A DNA stretch of 64,000 nt from an uncultured Bacteroidales bacterium (GCA_902781515.1 CACZJU010000012.1:1-64000), one strand, 5' to 3'. Positions 52,501-60,606 are shown, numbered from the stretch's first letter. The notes: a model not told the origin generated them from the letters alone. Numbers and translations: made by a program.

Positions 52501-53985
52501 GTTCAGGTCGGCTTTTCCTTCTACTTCAAAGGATGCATTGGGGTCGGAGGATGCCAGTTGAATATCCACTCCCGAACGGCTGTATTGCGCATTCGCCAGT
52601 TCTATGTTACGATAGCGATAGCCCTTGTAGTCGAGTTCCGTTATGTGTCCGTTCATCTTTACTACAGGACTTTTCGATATTGTGCCGTTAGCCTTCACGT
52701 CAAGAGCCACGACTCCCAGGTCGTGCTGTCCCAACAATTCTCCAAGCTGGAACCCATTGCTCCGCACTGTAGCATCTATGTTTCCGTCCACTTGTCCTTG
52801 TCCCTTTACAGCCACATCTCCTAATGGTGTTCGTGCATTGATATCAGCTTTCAGCGACTTCTTTGCCCAGGCAGCAGTGCCGTTAAGGTCAATGCTTATC
52901 AGTCGTTCGATAATGGAAATATTCACGTATGGCTTTAAGAGTTCTGTCTCGGCATGTAGTTCTCCGATGGTGATTTTTCCGCTGATGCTGTCGCGCCCCA
53001 GCTTCAGTTTGTCCACATTGCCGGAGCAGGAAAGTCGCAACTGTCCCTTCGCATCGCGCGCGTAAAAATAAGGAATATTTATATTGTCGTCCTGTCCGAA
53101 CAGATTCAGGTCTATGTCCACTTCATTCTTCACCTCAGCCAGTTTGGGCACAAGAGGAGTGAAGTCGGCAGAAGCAATGTGTCCTTTTATCGCACCGCTG
53201 TAATGTCCCACCTGTTTCTTTGCCTTGTCTATACCATCAACACTTAATTGTGGAATATCCAGATTGGAGTGGGGGAGTCGTAAGTGGAAGTTCTTCAGAG
53301 TTCCTCCCTGTTTGTTGGCAGCAAGTGCGAGCGTCAGTTCTTCAATAGTCAGTCCACTCCTTTCTTTTACATCGAAACGCCTGATGTATAGGTTCAACGA
53401 GTCGTCGGTCAGCGTATTCAACTGAGCAGTAACATTAAGGTCACTAAGTTCGATACATGAAGGGTTGAATTTCGTTGCTATGCTGTCGGAATCCCTCTTC
53501 CATCTCTGTTCCCATTTTATGTTTCCGCGTCTCACTAGCAATTGACTGATTTGCAGGTCTAAAGGTGTATGCTTTGTGGTGTCTTTCGAGGCGAAGGCAT
53601 CGATGAGGAATTTGAAATTAGGGTCACAACCCTCGCATTCCTGATACAGGTTGGCGTGCATTCCGAACAGTTGCGCGTTTCCAATTCTTATTCTTTTGTT
53701 TATCAAGTCGCGGATTTTCAGTCTTGCAGCCACGCGAGCCACTTTCAGCATTTCTTCGCCCTGCAAGTCATCAACCATAAGGTCGGTCACAATCAGTCGT
53801 CCGTTCCAATTTACTATCACGCGTCCGATGCTGACATTGGCACCTGTAAGTTCTTCAAGTATTGATTCAACTCCATTAGCCAACCAATTCTGAATCAGTG
53901 GGATATTTATCATCAAGGTAATAGCGAGGTATAGTCCTATGACTATTCCTGCCACCCATCTGAAAATTCTCTTTATTATATTCAT
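49504..53985 (-). CDS. tamB: TamB/AsmA-like translocation and assembly protein
   Basis: Very large (1493 residues) inner-membrane-anchored periplasmic protein of the TamB/AsmA type, thought to bridge the envelope and move phospholipids or help outer-membrane biogenesis. An N-terminal membrane helix (RWVAGIVIGLYLAITLMINI) precedes a long beta-rich body of repeats built of alternating hydrophobic residues. The C-terminal DUF490 region carries VNRGTYNLSLQEFIHKNFEF, LQAVHTVNGVSLNDINP and MNIGGKARAPRITFDFDIP. The start at 53985 (MNIIKRIFRW) is preferred over 54012. Promoter box at 54025-54032. Confidence 0.9.
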   Translation of the reverse strand: MNIIKRIFRWVAGIVIGLYLAITLMINIPLIQNWLANGVESILEELTGANVSIGRVIVNWNGRLIVTDLMVDDLQGEEMLKVARVAARLKIRDLINKRIRIGNAQLFGMHANLYQECEGCDPNFKFLIDAFASKDTTKHTPLDLQISQLLVRRGNIKWEQRWKRDSDSIATKFNPSCIELSDLNVTAQLNTLTDDSLNLYIRRFDVKERSGLTIEELTLALAANKQGGTLKNFHLRLPHSNLDIPQLSVDGIDKAKKQVGHYSGAIKGHIASADFTPLVPKLAEVKNEVDIDLNLFGQDDNINIPYFYARDAKGQLRLSCSGNVDKLKLGRDSISGKITIGELHAETELLKPYVNISIIERLISIDLNGTAAWAKKSLKADINARTPLGDVAVKGQGQVDGNIDATVRSNGFQLGELLGQHDLGVVALDVKANGTISKSPVVKMNGHITELDYKGYRYRNIELANAQYSRSGVDIQLASSDPNASFEVEGKADLNEDTYHVQANIDRLMPNVLNLTKKFVGTAFSGELTADLSGSQWDLMDGEVQLNDFAMTDSTGTYRPGDIHIKSRPEGKERNILLISPFLEAQVNGNFEPKVLVEQIKRMVSNYLPTDNNEIHSTSLETSSNTYKPDNEAEGEASFTLKAYSAEPLRKLLGVPLTLVGVTTAYGEMNSADNALWMNLTAPGIEYGKEHLRNVDLHLESNFESMVARLGLQRQMKGKWINLGLDTQGFNDWLTTKLFFTNDIDGSLESTGSKTYAGNVSVMTRLWKDADGVQGFEGRIQPSSLTLGDSVWSIHPGYVSYYDGVLQVDSFAVSQGDRFIHVDGRASKLESDTLHAELRRINLEYIFSLINFHAVELTGEATGHAYGHSLMSSPKADAYIRIPQFALNYGTMGDLDIHLNWGNRPYSIFLDGDIVDTPHEGRTLVKGYITPKKDIDYHGIDLNVNATHVNLEFINKWTSTIFDDLQGRATGWVRIFGPFKGINIEGDAVVEQGSVGIPFTEVRYHLVNDTVQLRPDNIYFYRANLYDPQGNPGIEGHNAVVNGHLHHDNFKNMTYDISIDGNNILGYDFRELGDQNFFGTVYATGNVSLKGHPGLVRIGIKAHPERGTTFTYNATSPDKLTDTPFITYKKKSEIGATDYNYVEKASETATQTTNAETSAVSSELYIDFDLDIDEQSTMNLLMDTRSGDKITLNGAGHILAHYYNKGAFDLFGTYRVNRGTYNLSLQEFIHKNFEFSPDGTITFNGEPYDGDLNLQAVHTVNGVSLNDINPKANFSNTTTRVNCLMNIGGKARAPRITFDFDIPNANEEEKQMVRSLISTEEERNMQVVYLLGIGRFYAYDYSNENQTQGTMAMNSLLSSTLSSTINQALSSMIGSRNWNVGANLRTGEMGWSDMDVEGMLQGNLLNNRLLINGNFGYRDNPIATSNFIGDFDVKYLLTRTGSVALKAYSETNDRYFTKSSLTTQGIGVLLKKDFTSWSDLWTKRKNKTKKQNK

Positions 53986-54024
53986 TAATTGGTTTGGTGT
54001 ATAAAACGCCAATATAAATCAGCA

Positions 54025-54032
54025 CAAAAATA
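54025..54032 (-). promoter_or_regulatory. -7 box of the tamB-mrp transcript
   Basis: CAAAAATA reads TATTTTTG on the minus strand, 40 nt before the tamB ATG, divergent from the nqr promoter. Confidence 0.5.
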
Positions 54033-54076
54033 CAACAATATTTTCTATTAATCATGCATTTATCAATAATTTTTCG

Positions 54077-54084
54077 TACCTTTA
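54077..54084 (+). promoter_or_regulatory. -7-like box of the nqr operon (TACCTTTA)
   Basis: TACCTTTA differs from TACCTTTG only in its last base and sits 39 nt before the nqrA ATG. Its context, TTTCGTACCTTTACGCC, matches other promoters in the window. Confidence 0.5.
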
Positions 54085-54122
54085 CGCCCGTTTAGCAAAC
54101 ACTATTCACATTTTTTAAATAT

Positions 54123-55457
54123 ATGACAAAAGTAATCAAGTTGCGTAAGGGCCTCGATGTCAACCTGAAAGGCAAACCTACGGATGAGATTGGTCAAGTG
54201 AAATGTCCTGGAGAATATGCTCTCCAGCCCGATGATTTCACGGGTCTCAAGCCGAAGGTTGTCGTAAAGGAAGGCGACAAGGTTCTTGTTGGTGATGCCT
54301 TGTTTGTGGACAAGTTGCATCCCGAAGTGAAGTTTACGTCGCCCGTCAGTGGCGTTGTCAGTCTTGTGGAGCGTGGCGACCGCCGCAAACTGCTCTCTGT
54401 TCGTGTTAAGTGCGACGAGAAGCAGGAAGCAAAGTCGTTCGATGTTAAGCAGGACGTGAAGGCGCTGCTCATGGAAAGCGGTCTGTTCGGATTCTTCCGC
54501 AGCCGTCCCTACGACGTAGTTGCAAACCCCGAAGATGCTCCCAAAGCCATCTTTATCAGCGCATTCAATTCTATGCCGCTGAGTCAGGACTTCGAGATTG
54601 CCCTCAAGGGCCAGGAGAAGGAGTTTCAGGCTGGTATCTCTGCTTTGGCAAAGATTGCAAAGGTACATCTGGGTGTAAGTGCCAAGCAGACCTCTAAGGC
54701 TCTGCTGGAGGCAAAGGATTGTGAGGTTACCGTATTCGACGGTCCCGCTCCTGCCGGCAACGTTGGCGTTCAGATCAACCATGTCAGCCCCATCAACAAG
54801 GGTGAGGTAGTTTGGACTCTTGGTGCCGAGGAGGTTATCTTCGTTGGTCGTCTCATGCTGACTGGTAAGGTTGATTTCACCCGTATCATTGCATTGGCAG
54901 GTAGCGATGTGAAGTTCCCCAAGTACTACAAAGTGCTGGTAGGTCAGAAACTGAACACTCTGCTCGATGGTCAGATTGAGGACAACGGACACCACGTTCG
55001 TATCATCGATGGTAACGTGATGACCGGTCTTAAGACCACTGAGGACGGATTCTTAGGTGCTCACAAGACTGAGGTGAATGTGATTCCCGAAGGCGATGAC
55101 AACGCCGAGATGCTGGGTTGGATTATGCCTCGCTTCAAGGAGTTCTCCACCAGTCGTAGCTATTTCTCTTGGCTTTGTGGCAAGAAGAGGGAGTACACAC
55201 TGGATGCCCGTATCAAGGGTGGCGAGCGTCACATGATTATGTCTGGCGAATACGACCGCGTGTTCCCAATGGACATCTTCGCAGGTTATCTGGTTAAGGC
55301 CATCATTGCCGGTGATATCGACCGTCAGGAGGCTCTGGGTATCTACGAGGTTGCTCCCGAGGACTTCGCCATTGCCGAGTTTGTTGACAGTAGTAAGTTG
55401 GAGCTCCAGCGCATCGTTCGCGAAGGCTTGGATGTCCTGAGAAAGGAAAACGCATAA
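54123..55457 (+). CDS. nqrA: Na+-translocating NADH:quinone reductase subunit A
   Basis: Peripheral cytoplasmic subunit of the sodium-pumping NQR complex, involved in quinone binding. The 444-residue protein starts IKLRKGLDVNLKGKPTDEI, as in the family, followed by DDFTGLKPKVVVKEGDKVLVGD, SPVSGVVSLVERGDRRKLL and FGFFRSRPYDVVANPEDAPK. First gene of the nqrABC-(four-helix)-DEF operon. Na+-NQR is the main respiratory NADH dehydrogenase in most Bacteroidales, and the export of Na+ would power the SSS sugar symporter of the ara operon. Confidence 0.96.
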   Translation: MTKVIKLRKGLDVNLKGKPTDEIGQVKCPGEYALQPDDFTGLKPKVVVKEGDKVLVGDALFVDKLHPEVKFTSPVSGVVSLVERGDRRKLLSVRVKCDEKQEAKSFDVKQDVKALLMESGLFGFFRSRPYDVVANPEDAPKAIFISAFNSMPLSQDFEIALKGQEKEFQAGISALAKIAKVHLGVSAKQTSKALLEAKDCEVTVFDGPAPAGNVGVQINHVSPINKGEVVWTLGAEEVIFVGRLMLTGKVDFTRIIALAGSDVKFPKYYKVLVGQKLNTLLDGQIEDNGHHVRIIDGNVMTGLKTTEDGFLGAHKTEVNVIPEGDDNAEMLGWIMPRFKEFSTSRSYFSWLCGKKREYTLDARIKGGERHMIMSGEYDRVFPMDIFAGYLVKAIIAGDIDRQEALGIYEVAPEDFAIAEFVDSSKLELQRIVREGLDVLRKENA

Positions 55458-55468
55458 TATTCAGTCAT

Positions 55469-55560
55469 TTAACCATTTACCATTTACCATTTGATACATC
55501 TGCAAATTATAAGATTAGCAAAATGGAATGATGGTAAAAATAAATGGTAAATGGTAAATG
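55469..55560. repeat. Inverted-repeat element, empty copy (nqrA-nqrB spacer)
   Basis: The left end CCATTTACCATTTACCATTT (55473-55492) followed by GA and the right end AAATGGTAAATGGTAAATG (55542-55560) are inverted copies around a 50-nt centre with no ORF. The same ends flank the four-helix-bundle gene at 57500-57958. Confidence 0.75.
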
Positions 55561-55580
55561 AAAAAATTGTAAATGTTAAG

Positions 55581-56756
55581 ATGAAAGCATTAAGAAATTA
55601 TCTGGATAAGATAAAGCCGAACTTCGAGGAGGGCGGCAAGCTTCACGCATTCCACAGCCTGTTCGACGGTTTGGAGACATTCGCCTTCGTACCTCGCACA
55701 ACAAGTCGCGTGGGTAGCGTGAACATTCACGATGCTATCGACAGCAAGCGTATCATGAGCTTCGTAGTGATTGCTCTGATGCCCGCTTTGTTTTTCGGTA
55801 TGTACAACGTGGGCTACCAGAATGCCTTGGCTGCCGGCAAACTCGCCGAAGCTACGTTCTGGGGCATGTTCTGGTACGGTTTCTTGGCCGTACTGCCAAA
55901 GATTATAGTAAGTTATGTAGTGGGTCTGGGCATCGAGTTTGTTGTTGCTCAGTGGAAGAAGGAAGAGATTCAGGAAGGTTTCCTCGTATCAGGTATCCTC
56001 ATCCCCATGATTGTGCCTGTGACGACTCCCCTGTGGATGCTCGCCATCGCCGTTGCCTTCAGCGTCATCCTCGCTAAGGAGATATTCGGCGGCACAGGTA
56101 TGAACATCTTCAACCCTGCGCTCATCACACGCGCATTCCTTTTCTTCTCCTATCCCAGCGCAATGACTGGCGACAGCACCGTATGGGTAAATCAGCAGAG
56201 CATCCTTGGCTTGGGCTTTACAGCTCCCGAGGCTTACACTGCTGCAACTCCACTCGGTCAGGCTGCTTCTGAGGGTTTTGCAGGTTTCGACTGCCCAACC
56301 ATCTGCAATGCCGTTACCGGTCTCATCCCTGGTTCCATTGGTGAAACATCCGTCATCGCCATTGCCCTTGGCGCCTTGCTGCTTCTGTGGACAGGTGTTG
56401 CCTCTTGGAAGACGATGCTGAGCGTGTTCGTAGGTGGCGGTCTCATGGGTTGGCTGATGCAGGCTCTTGGTCTGACACAGATAGAGTGGTGGCACCACTT
56501 CGTATTGGGTGGCTTCGCCTTCGGTGCTGTGTTCATGGCAACCGACCCTGTGACATCGGCTCGCACAGAGTGTGGTAAGTATGTCTATGGCTTGCTGATA
56601 GGTATCGTAGCCGTGATGGTTCGCGTCCTCAACCCCGGTTATCCCGAGGGTATGATGCTGGCTATCCTGCTCATGAACCTGTTTGCACCGCTGATTGACT
56701 ATTGTGTAGTAGAGCGCAACATCTCGATGCGTGCAAAACGTGCAACTAAAAAGTAA
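55581..56756 (+). CDS. nqrB: Na+-translocating NADH:quinone reductase subunit B
   Basis: Integral membrane subunit with covalently bound FMN and riboflavin; it forms part of the Na+ channel. 391 residues with about nine hydrophobic helices: SFVVIALMPALFFGMYNVGY, YGFLAVLPKIIVSYVVGLGI, then GILIPMIVPVTTPLWMLAIA and the NIFNPALITRAFLFFSYPS block. The flavin-attachment threonine is probably that of YTAATPLGQ near 215, where most family members have a G before A-T. The start at 55581 (MKALRNYLDK) is chosen. The frame upstream of it (55551) only translates the GTAAATG repeat. Confidence 0.95.
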   Translation: MKALRNYLDKIKPNFEEGGKLHAFHSLFDGLETFAFVPRTTSRVGSVNIHDAIDSKRIMSFVVIALMPALFFGMYNVGYQNALAAGKLAEATFWGMFWYGFLAVLPKIIVSYVVGLGIEFVVAQWKKEEIQEGFLVSGILIPMIVPVTTPLWMLAIAVAFSVILAKEIFGGTGMNIFNPALITRAFLFFSYPSAMTGDSTVWVNQQSILGLGFTAPEAYTAATPLGQAASEGFAGFDCPTICNAVTGLIPGSIGETSVIAIALGALLLLWTGVASWKTMLSVFVGGGLMGWLMQALGLTQIEWWHHFVLGGFAFGAVFMATDPVTSARTECGKYVYGLLIGIVAVMVRVLNPGYPEGMMLAILLMNLFAPLIDYCVVERNISMRAKRATKK

Positions 56757-56762
56757 ACAGAT

Positions 56763-57494
56763 ATGGCAAAGAAATTTATATGCAGTCAGTGCGGCCAGAC
56801 ATTCGAAGCCGCATCAATGCCCGACAAGTGCCCTATCTGCGGCGCTGACGCTTCCAAAATCAAGGAAGTGAAGTCGAAAGGCATAAACACGAACGGCAAC
56901 GTCTATACGTTCGTCTATGCAACCGTAATGGTTGTCATCGTGGCTTTCCTGCTGGCCTTCATTTCTTCGGTTTTGAAGCCCATTCAGGATGCCAACGTGG
57001 AGCGCGATACTAAGAACCAAATCCTGACCTCGCTGAACATCACTGGTCTCAGTGGTGAAGCCATCGACGCCAAGTATGCCGAGGTTATCAGCGAAGAGCT
57101 GCAGGAGAAGGGTGGCAAGGTGTTCGTAGCCACTGTTGACGGTGCTACCAAGTATGTCCTGCCCGTCAAGGGACGTGGTCTTTGGGGTGGCCTTTGGGGC
57201 TACATCTCCATCGACGAGGACAAGCAGCACGTCTTCGGCACATACTTCGATCATGAGAGTGAAACAGCAGGTCTTGGTGCCCGCATCAAGGAACGTTGGT
57301 TCCAGGAGCAGTTCAACGGCAAGCCCATCTTCACCGACAATCCACAGCAGGTGGCTCTGACGGTTGTCAAGAAGGGTCAGTCAAAGACTGAGACAGAAAT
57401 CGACGGTGTCACAGGTGCCACGCTCACCAGCAATGGTGTTGCCGGCATGGTAACGGACGGCTTGCAGCAGTACATTGAGTTTCTTAACAAATAA
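56763..57494 (+). CDS. nqrC: NqrC with an N-terminal rubredoxin-like metal-binding extension
   Basis: FMN-carrying subunit C of Na+-NQR. Residues 1-40 form a short rubredoxin-like ribbon: CSQCGQTFEAASMPDKCPIC has four cysteines (about 7, 10, 24, 27) in paired C-x2-C knuckles, followed by GADASKIKEV. The NqrC body starts near residue 46 with GNVYTFVYATVMVVIVAFLL, the single membrane helix, then the periplasmic flavin domain; the covalent FMN site is the threonine in DGVTGATLTSNG near 220. Total length is 243. The ribbon would face the cytoplasm. The ATG at 56763, six nt after nqrB, is the only start that fits the spacing, so the extension appears genuine. Confidence 0.92.
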   Translation: MAKKFICSQCGQTFEAASMPDKCPICGADASKIKEVKSKGINTNGNVYTFVYATVMVVIVAFLLAFISSVLKPIQDANVERDTKNQILTSLNITGLSGEAIDAKYAEVISEELQEKGGKVFVATVDGATKYVLPVKGRGLWGGLWGYISIDEDKQHVFGTYFDHESETAGLGARIKERWFQEQFNGKPIFTDNPQQVALTVVKKGQSKTETEIDGVTGATLTSNGVAGMVTDGLQQYIEFLNK

Positions 57495-57499
57495 GATTA

Positions 57500-57533
57500 T
57501 TTACCATTTAGCCATTTACCATTTACCATTTGA
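57500..57533. repeat. Left inverted end of the four-helix-bundle cassette
   Basis: TTTACCATTTAGCCATTTAC and the following CATTTACCATTTGA form three heptamer-type units, matching the left end of the empty element at 55469-55494. Confidence 0.75.
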
Positions 57534-57538
57534 ATGTT

Positions 57539-57901
57539 ATGGAAAGCAGCGAACTGAGACTTAGGTTAAAGGAATTTGCCATCCGTATTATTAAAATGGT
57601 AGATTGTATGCCCCGGACAATATCGTCCGATGCAATAGCAAGGCAAATAGTTCGTTCTGGCACATCTCCGTCTGCTAATTATAGAGCAGCGCTTCTTGGA
57701 AAGTCCGACAAGGATTTCTTGAATAAGTTAAAGATGGTGGAAGAGGAACTTGATGAAACGCTTCATTGGTTGGAAATCATCATGGAAACAGAGATGGTGA
57801 AACCTGAACGTTTGGAAGACCTGCACAGTGAATGTCATGAATTGTTGAAGATAATTGTAAGTAGCATAGTTACGATGCGAAACAAAATAAACAAAGAATG
57901 A
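57539..57901 (+). CDS. Four-helix-bundle protein (23S rRNA intervening-sequence family)
   Basis: A 120-residue all-helical protein of the small family first seen encoded within 23S rRNA intervening sequences (TIGR02436/PF05635 type). LRLRLKEFAIRIIKMVDCMP begins helix 1, DAIARQIVRSGTSPSANYRAA is the family hallmark, KMVEEELDETLHWLEIIME and LHSECHELLKIIVSSIVTM complete the bundle. It is inserted between nqrC and nqrD in the same direction. Inverted GTAAATG-type repeats lie on both sides, so it looks like a small cassette. It is not needed for NQR in other bacteria. An alternative TTG start exists at 57530 inside the left repeat. Biochemical function is unknown. Confidence 0.88.
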   Translation: MESSELRLRLKEFAIRIIKMVDCMPRTISSDAIARQIVRSGTSPSANYRAALLGKSDKDFLNKLKMVEEELDETLHWLEIIMETEMVKPERLEDLHSECHELLKIIVSSIVTMRNKINKE

Positions 57902-57935
57902 TATTGTGGTGAATGGCAAGGTGTTTTACGAAAGT

Positions 57936-57958
57936 AAAAAATGGTAAATGGTAAATGA
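57936..57958. repeat. Right inverted end of the four-helix-bundle cassette
   Basis: AAATGGTAAATGGTAAATG followed by A is the reverse complement of the left end and identical in core to the right end of the empty element at 55542-55560. Confidence 0.8.
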
Positions 57959-57977
57959 TTAAATAGTAATTGTGATT

Positions 57978-58604
57978 ATGGGAAAATTATTTTCAAAAGA
58001 GAATTGCGAAGTCTTTTCCAATCCTCTGAACCTTAACAACCCGATTGCAGTTCAGGTCCTTGGTATTTGTTCTGCATTGGCTGTAACCAGTCAGTTGGAG
58101 CCCGCCATCGTGATGGGTCTCTCCGTGACTGTCATTACGGCATTCTCGAATGTGATTATCTCACTCATCCGTAAGAGCATTCCCAACCGCATCCGCATCA
58201 TCGTGCAGTTGGTGGTTGTGGCAGCTCTGGTAACCATCGTCAGTCAGGTACTGAAGGCCTTCGCCTACGACGTCAGCGTTCAGCTCTCCGTCTATGTAGG
58301 TCTGATTATCACCAACTGTATCCTCATGGGTCGTCTGGAGGCATTTGCCATGCAGAACGGTCCTTGGGAGTCTTTCCTCGATGGTATCGGCAACGGTCTC
58401 GGCTATGCCCTGATACTGGTTATCGTGGGCTTCGTTCGCGAACTGCTGGGCTTCGGCACACTGCTGGGCTTCCAGATTGTTCCCGACTTCTGCTACGAGA
58501 ACGGATATATGAACAACGGTATGATGACCATGCCCGCCATGTCTCTCATCATCGTTGGATGTGTAATCTGGGCACATCGCTCAATAAATAAGGAGGAGAA
58601 GTAA
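57978..58604 (+). CDS. nqrD: Na+-translocating NADH:quinone reductase subunit D
   Basis: Membrane subunit of 208 residues with six helices; together with NqrE it carries an intramembrane Fe-S centre. Features include [20 protein letters not shown], the cysteine in [27 protein letters not shown] and the second conserved cysteine in [16 protein letters not shown], then [18 protein letters not shown]. The start is the ATG at 57978 ([11 protein letters not shown]); the GTG six nt earlier is ignored. It is separated from nqrC by the four-helix cassette. Confidence 0.95.
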   Translation: MGKLFSKENCEVFSNPLNLNNPIAVQVLGICSALAVTSQLEPAIVMGLSVTVITAFSNVIISLIRKSIPNRIRIIVQLVVVAALVTIVSQVLKAFAYDVSVQLSVYVGLIITNCILMGRLEAFAMQNGPWESFLDGIGNGLGYALILVIVGFVRELLGFGTLLGFQIVPDFCYENGYMNNGMMTMPAMSLIIVGCVIWAHRSINKEEK

Positions 58605-58605
58605 T

Positions 58606-59235
58606 ATGGAACACATGATTAGCCTTTTTGTCCGCTCCATCTTTGTGGACAACATGATATTTGCTTTCTTCCTGGGTATGTGCTCATACCTGGCAGTCAG
58701 CAAGACCGTAAAGACCTCTCTGGGATTGGGCGTTGCAGTCACCTTCGTGCTGCTCATCACCGTTCCCGTTGACTATGCTTTGCAGATGTACGTGCTCGGT
58801 CCCAATGCCCTTGTCGAGGGTGTTGACCTCACGTTCCTTGCCTTCATCCTCTTCATCGCCGTCATTGCCGCTATGGTGCAGTTGGTGGAGATGATAGTAG
58901 AGAAGTTCAGCCCCTCGCTGTATGCCGCTCTGGGTATCTTCCTGCCGCTGATTGCCGTAAACTGCGCCATCATGGGTGCATCGCTGTTCATGCAGCAGCG
59001 CGTCCAGATGGATGTCGAGACCAGCAGTCAGGCTATCGGTTCGTTCGGCGATGCCATTGCCTACGCTCTGGGTTCAGGTATCGGTTGGCTGCTCGCCATC
59101 GTGGGTCTGGCTGCCATCCGCGAGAAGATGGCTTACGCCGATGTTCCCAAGCCCCTGCAGGGATTGGGCATCACCTTCATCACCGTAGGTCTGATGGCTA
59201 TGGCGTTTATGTGCTTCAGTGGACTTAACATCTAA
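58606..59235 (+). CDS. nqrE: Na+-translocating NADH:quinone reductase subunit E
   Basis: Membrane subunit of 209 residues and six helices, inverted-topology homologue of NqrD. Its cysteines for the shared iron site are in [20 protein letters not shown] near 25 and [18 protein letters not shown] near 118. [20 protein letters not shown] and [20 protein letters not shown] close the protein. It starts one nt after the nqrD stop, so translation is coupled. Confidence 0.96.
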   Translation: MEHMISLFVRSIFVDNMIFAFFLGMCSYLAVSKTVKTSLGLGVAVTFVLLITVPVDYALQMYVLGPNALVEGVDLTFLAFILFIAVIAAMVQLVEMIVEKFSPSLYAALGIFLPLIAVNCAIMGASLFMQQRVQMDVETSSQAIGSFGDAIAYALGSGIGWLLAIVGLAAIREKMAYADVPKPLQGLGITFITVGLMAMAFMCFSGLNI

Positions 59236-59253
59236 TAGTAGGAGGAATATACA

Positions 59254-60543
59254 ATGGATATGAATTTGATTTTGACGAGCATTGGCGTATTCCTGGGCAT
59301 CATCCTCGTGTTGGTTGCCATCCTGCTTGTAGCCAAAGCTTATCTCAGCCCGTCGGGCAACGTGAACATAACTATTAACGGCAAGGACACCGTCTCTGTG
59401 CCTCAGGGCGCAAGCCTGCTCTCCACACTCAGCGCCGAAGGCATCTACCTGCCCTCAGCATGCGGCGGTAAGGGCTCTTGCGGCCAGTGCAAACTGCAGG
59501 TAGTTGAAGGCGGTGGCGACATTCTCGACTCCGAGAAGGGCCATTTCACCCGTAAGCAAGTGAAAGACCATTGGCGTCTGGGTTGCCAGTGCAAGGTCAA
59601 GGGCGACCTCGGCATCAAGGTTGACGACTCTGTAATGGGCGTTAAGGAATGGGAGTGCACCGTTATTGGCAACAAGAACGTGGCAACCTTCATCAAGGAG
59701 TACAAGGTGGCTCTGCCCGCTGGCGAGCACATGGACTTCGAGCCCGGTTCTTACGCTCAGATCAAGATTCCTGCATTCGATTGCATCGACTACGACAAGG
59801 ACTTCGACAAGTCTCTCATTGGCGACACCTATCTGCCCGCTTGGGAGAAGTTCGGCCTGTTCCCACTCAAATGCGTGAACCCCGAACCCACCATCCGTGC
59901 TTACTCTATGGCCAACTATCCCGACGAGGGCGACATCATCACTCTGAACGTGCGTATTGCCACTCCTCCCTTCAAGCCAAAGGATCAGGGACCTGGCTTC
60001 ATGGACGTCAACCCCGGTATCGCTTCGTCGTACATCTTCTCGCTGAAACCCGGCGACAAGGTCATCATGAGCGGTCCTTACGGAGAGTTCCGTCCCCAGT
60101 ACGGCACAGGACGCGAGATGATTTGGGTCGGCGGTGGTGCCGGTATGGCTCCCCTGCGTGCTCAGATCATGCACATGCTGAAGGGTCACGGTGTCAAGGA
60201 CGAAGACCGTCAGCGCCCCATGCACTACTTCTATGGTGCACGTGCGCTGGAGGAAATCCCCTTCCTCGACGACTTTCTGCAGCTCGAGAAGGACTTCCCC
60301 AACTTCCACTTCCACCTGGCACTCGACCGTCCCGATCCCAAGGCCGATGCAGCAGGCATCAAGTACACTCCGGGTTTCGTAGCACCCGTTATGGGCGACA
60401 CCTACCTCAAGGCTCACGAGGCTCCCGAAGACTGCGAGTACTATCTCTGCGGACCTCCAATGATGGCTAAGACCGTGCTCGACCTCCTGCACTCTCTCGG
60501 TGTCGAGGACGACATGATCCGCTTTGATAACTTTGGCGGTTAA
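59254..60543 (+). CDS. nqrF: Na+-translocating NADH:quinone reductase subunit F
   Basis: NADH-oxidising subunit with [2Fe-2S] and FAD. The 429-residue protein has an N-terminal membrane helix (SIGVFLGIILVLVAILLVAK). The plant-type ferredoxin domain carries cysteines in PSACGGKGSCGQCKLQV (near 68-80) and GCQCKVKGDL (near 113). The flavin motif IRAYSMANYPDEGD is near 215 and the NADH site MIWVGGGAGMAPLRAQI near 290. The C-terminal CGPPMMAKTVLDLLHSLG and terminal FDNFGG match the family. It is the last gene of the operon and is followed by a terminator. Confidence 0.97.
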   Translation: MDMNLILTSIGVFLGIILVLVAILLVAKAYLSPSGNVNITINGKDTVSVPQGASLLSTLSAEGIYLPSACGGKGSCGQCKLQVVEGGGDILDSEKGHFTRKQVKDHWRLGCQCKVKGDLGIKVDDSVMGVKEWECTVIGNKNVATFIKEYKVALPAGEHMDFEPGSYAQIKIPAFDCIDYDKDFDKSLIGDTYLPAWEKFGLFPLKCVNPEPTIRAYSMANYPDEGDIITLNVRIATPPFKPKDQGPGFMDVNPGIASSYIFSLKPGDKVIMSGPYGEFRPQYGTGREMIWVGGGAGMAPLRAQIMHMLKGHGVKDEDRQRPMHYFYGARALEEIPFLDDFLQLEKDFPNFHFHLALDRPDPKADAAGIKYTPGFVAPVMGDTYLKAHEAPEDCEYYLCGPPMMAKTVLDLLHSLGVEDDMIRFDNFGG

Positions 60544-60554
60544 CTTTGGCGGTT
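60529..60554. repeat. 13-bp tandem duplication across the nqrF stop codon
   Basis: AACTTTGGCGGTT occurs twice in a row (60529-60541 and 60542-60554). The first copy encodes the last residues NFGG and the stop codon lies at the junction. The duplicate is outside the reading frame. Confidence 0.8.
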
Positions 60555-60575
60555 AATCCCACCTTCAAATAATGA

Positions 60576-60606
60576 GCGACGCATCCATTCGGGTGCGTCG
60601 CTTTTT
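60576..60606 (+). terminator. Terminator of the nqr operon
   Basis: GCGACGCATCC pairs with GGGTGCGTCGC around an ATTC loop and is followed by TTTTTATTA. It separates the nqr operon from the AT-rich accessory region. Confidence 0.9.

Noticed and set aside
57539-57901. Evidence for a 23S rRNA intervening sequence
   Set aside because: The family name comes from rRNA insertions, but no rRNA sequence is present here; the gene is within a protein-coding operon.
59455-60492. A 345-codon minus-strand frame opposite nqrF
   Set aside because: NqrF is unmistakable on the plus strand, with ferredoxin and flavin motifs. The antisense frame arises from codon bias in a highly expressed gene.
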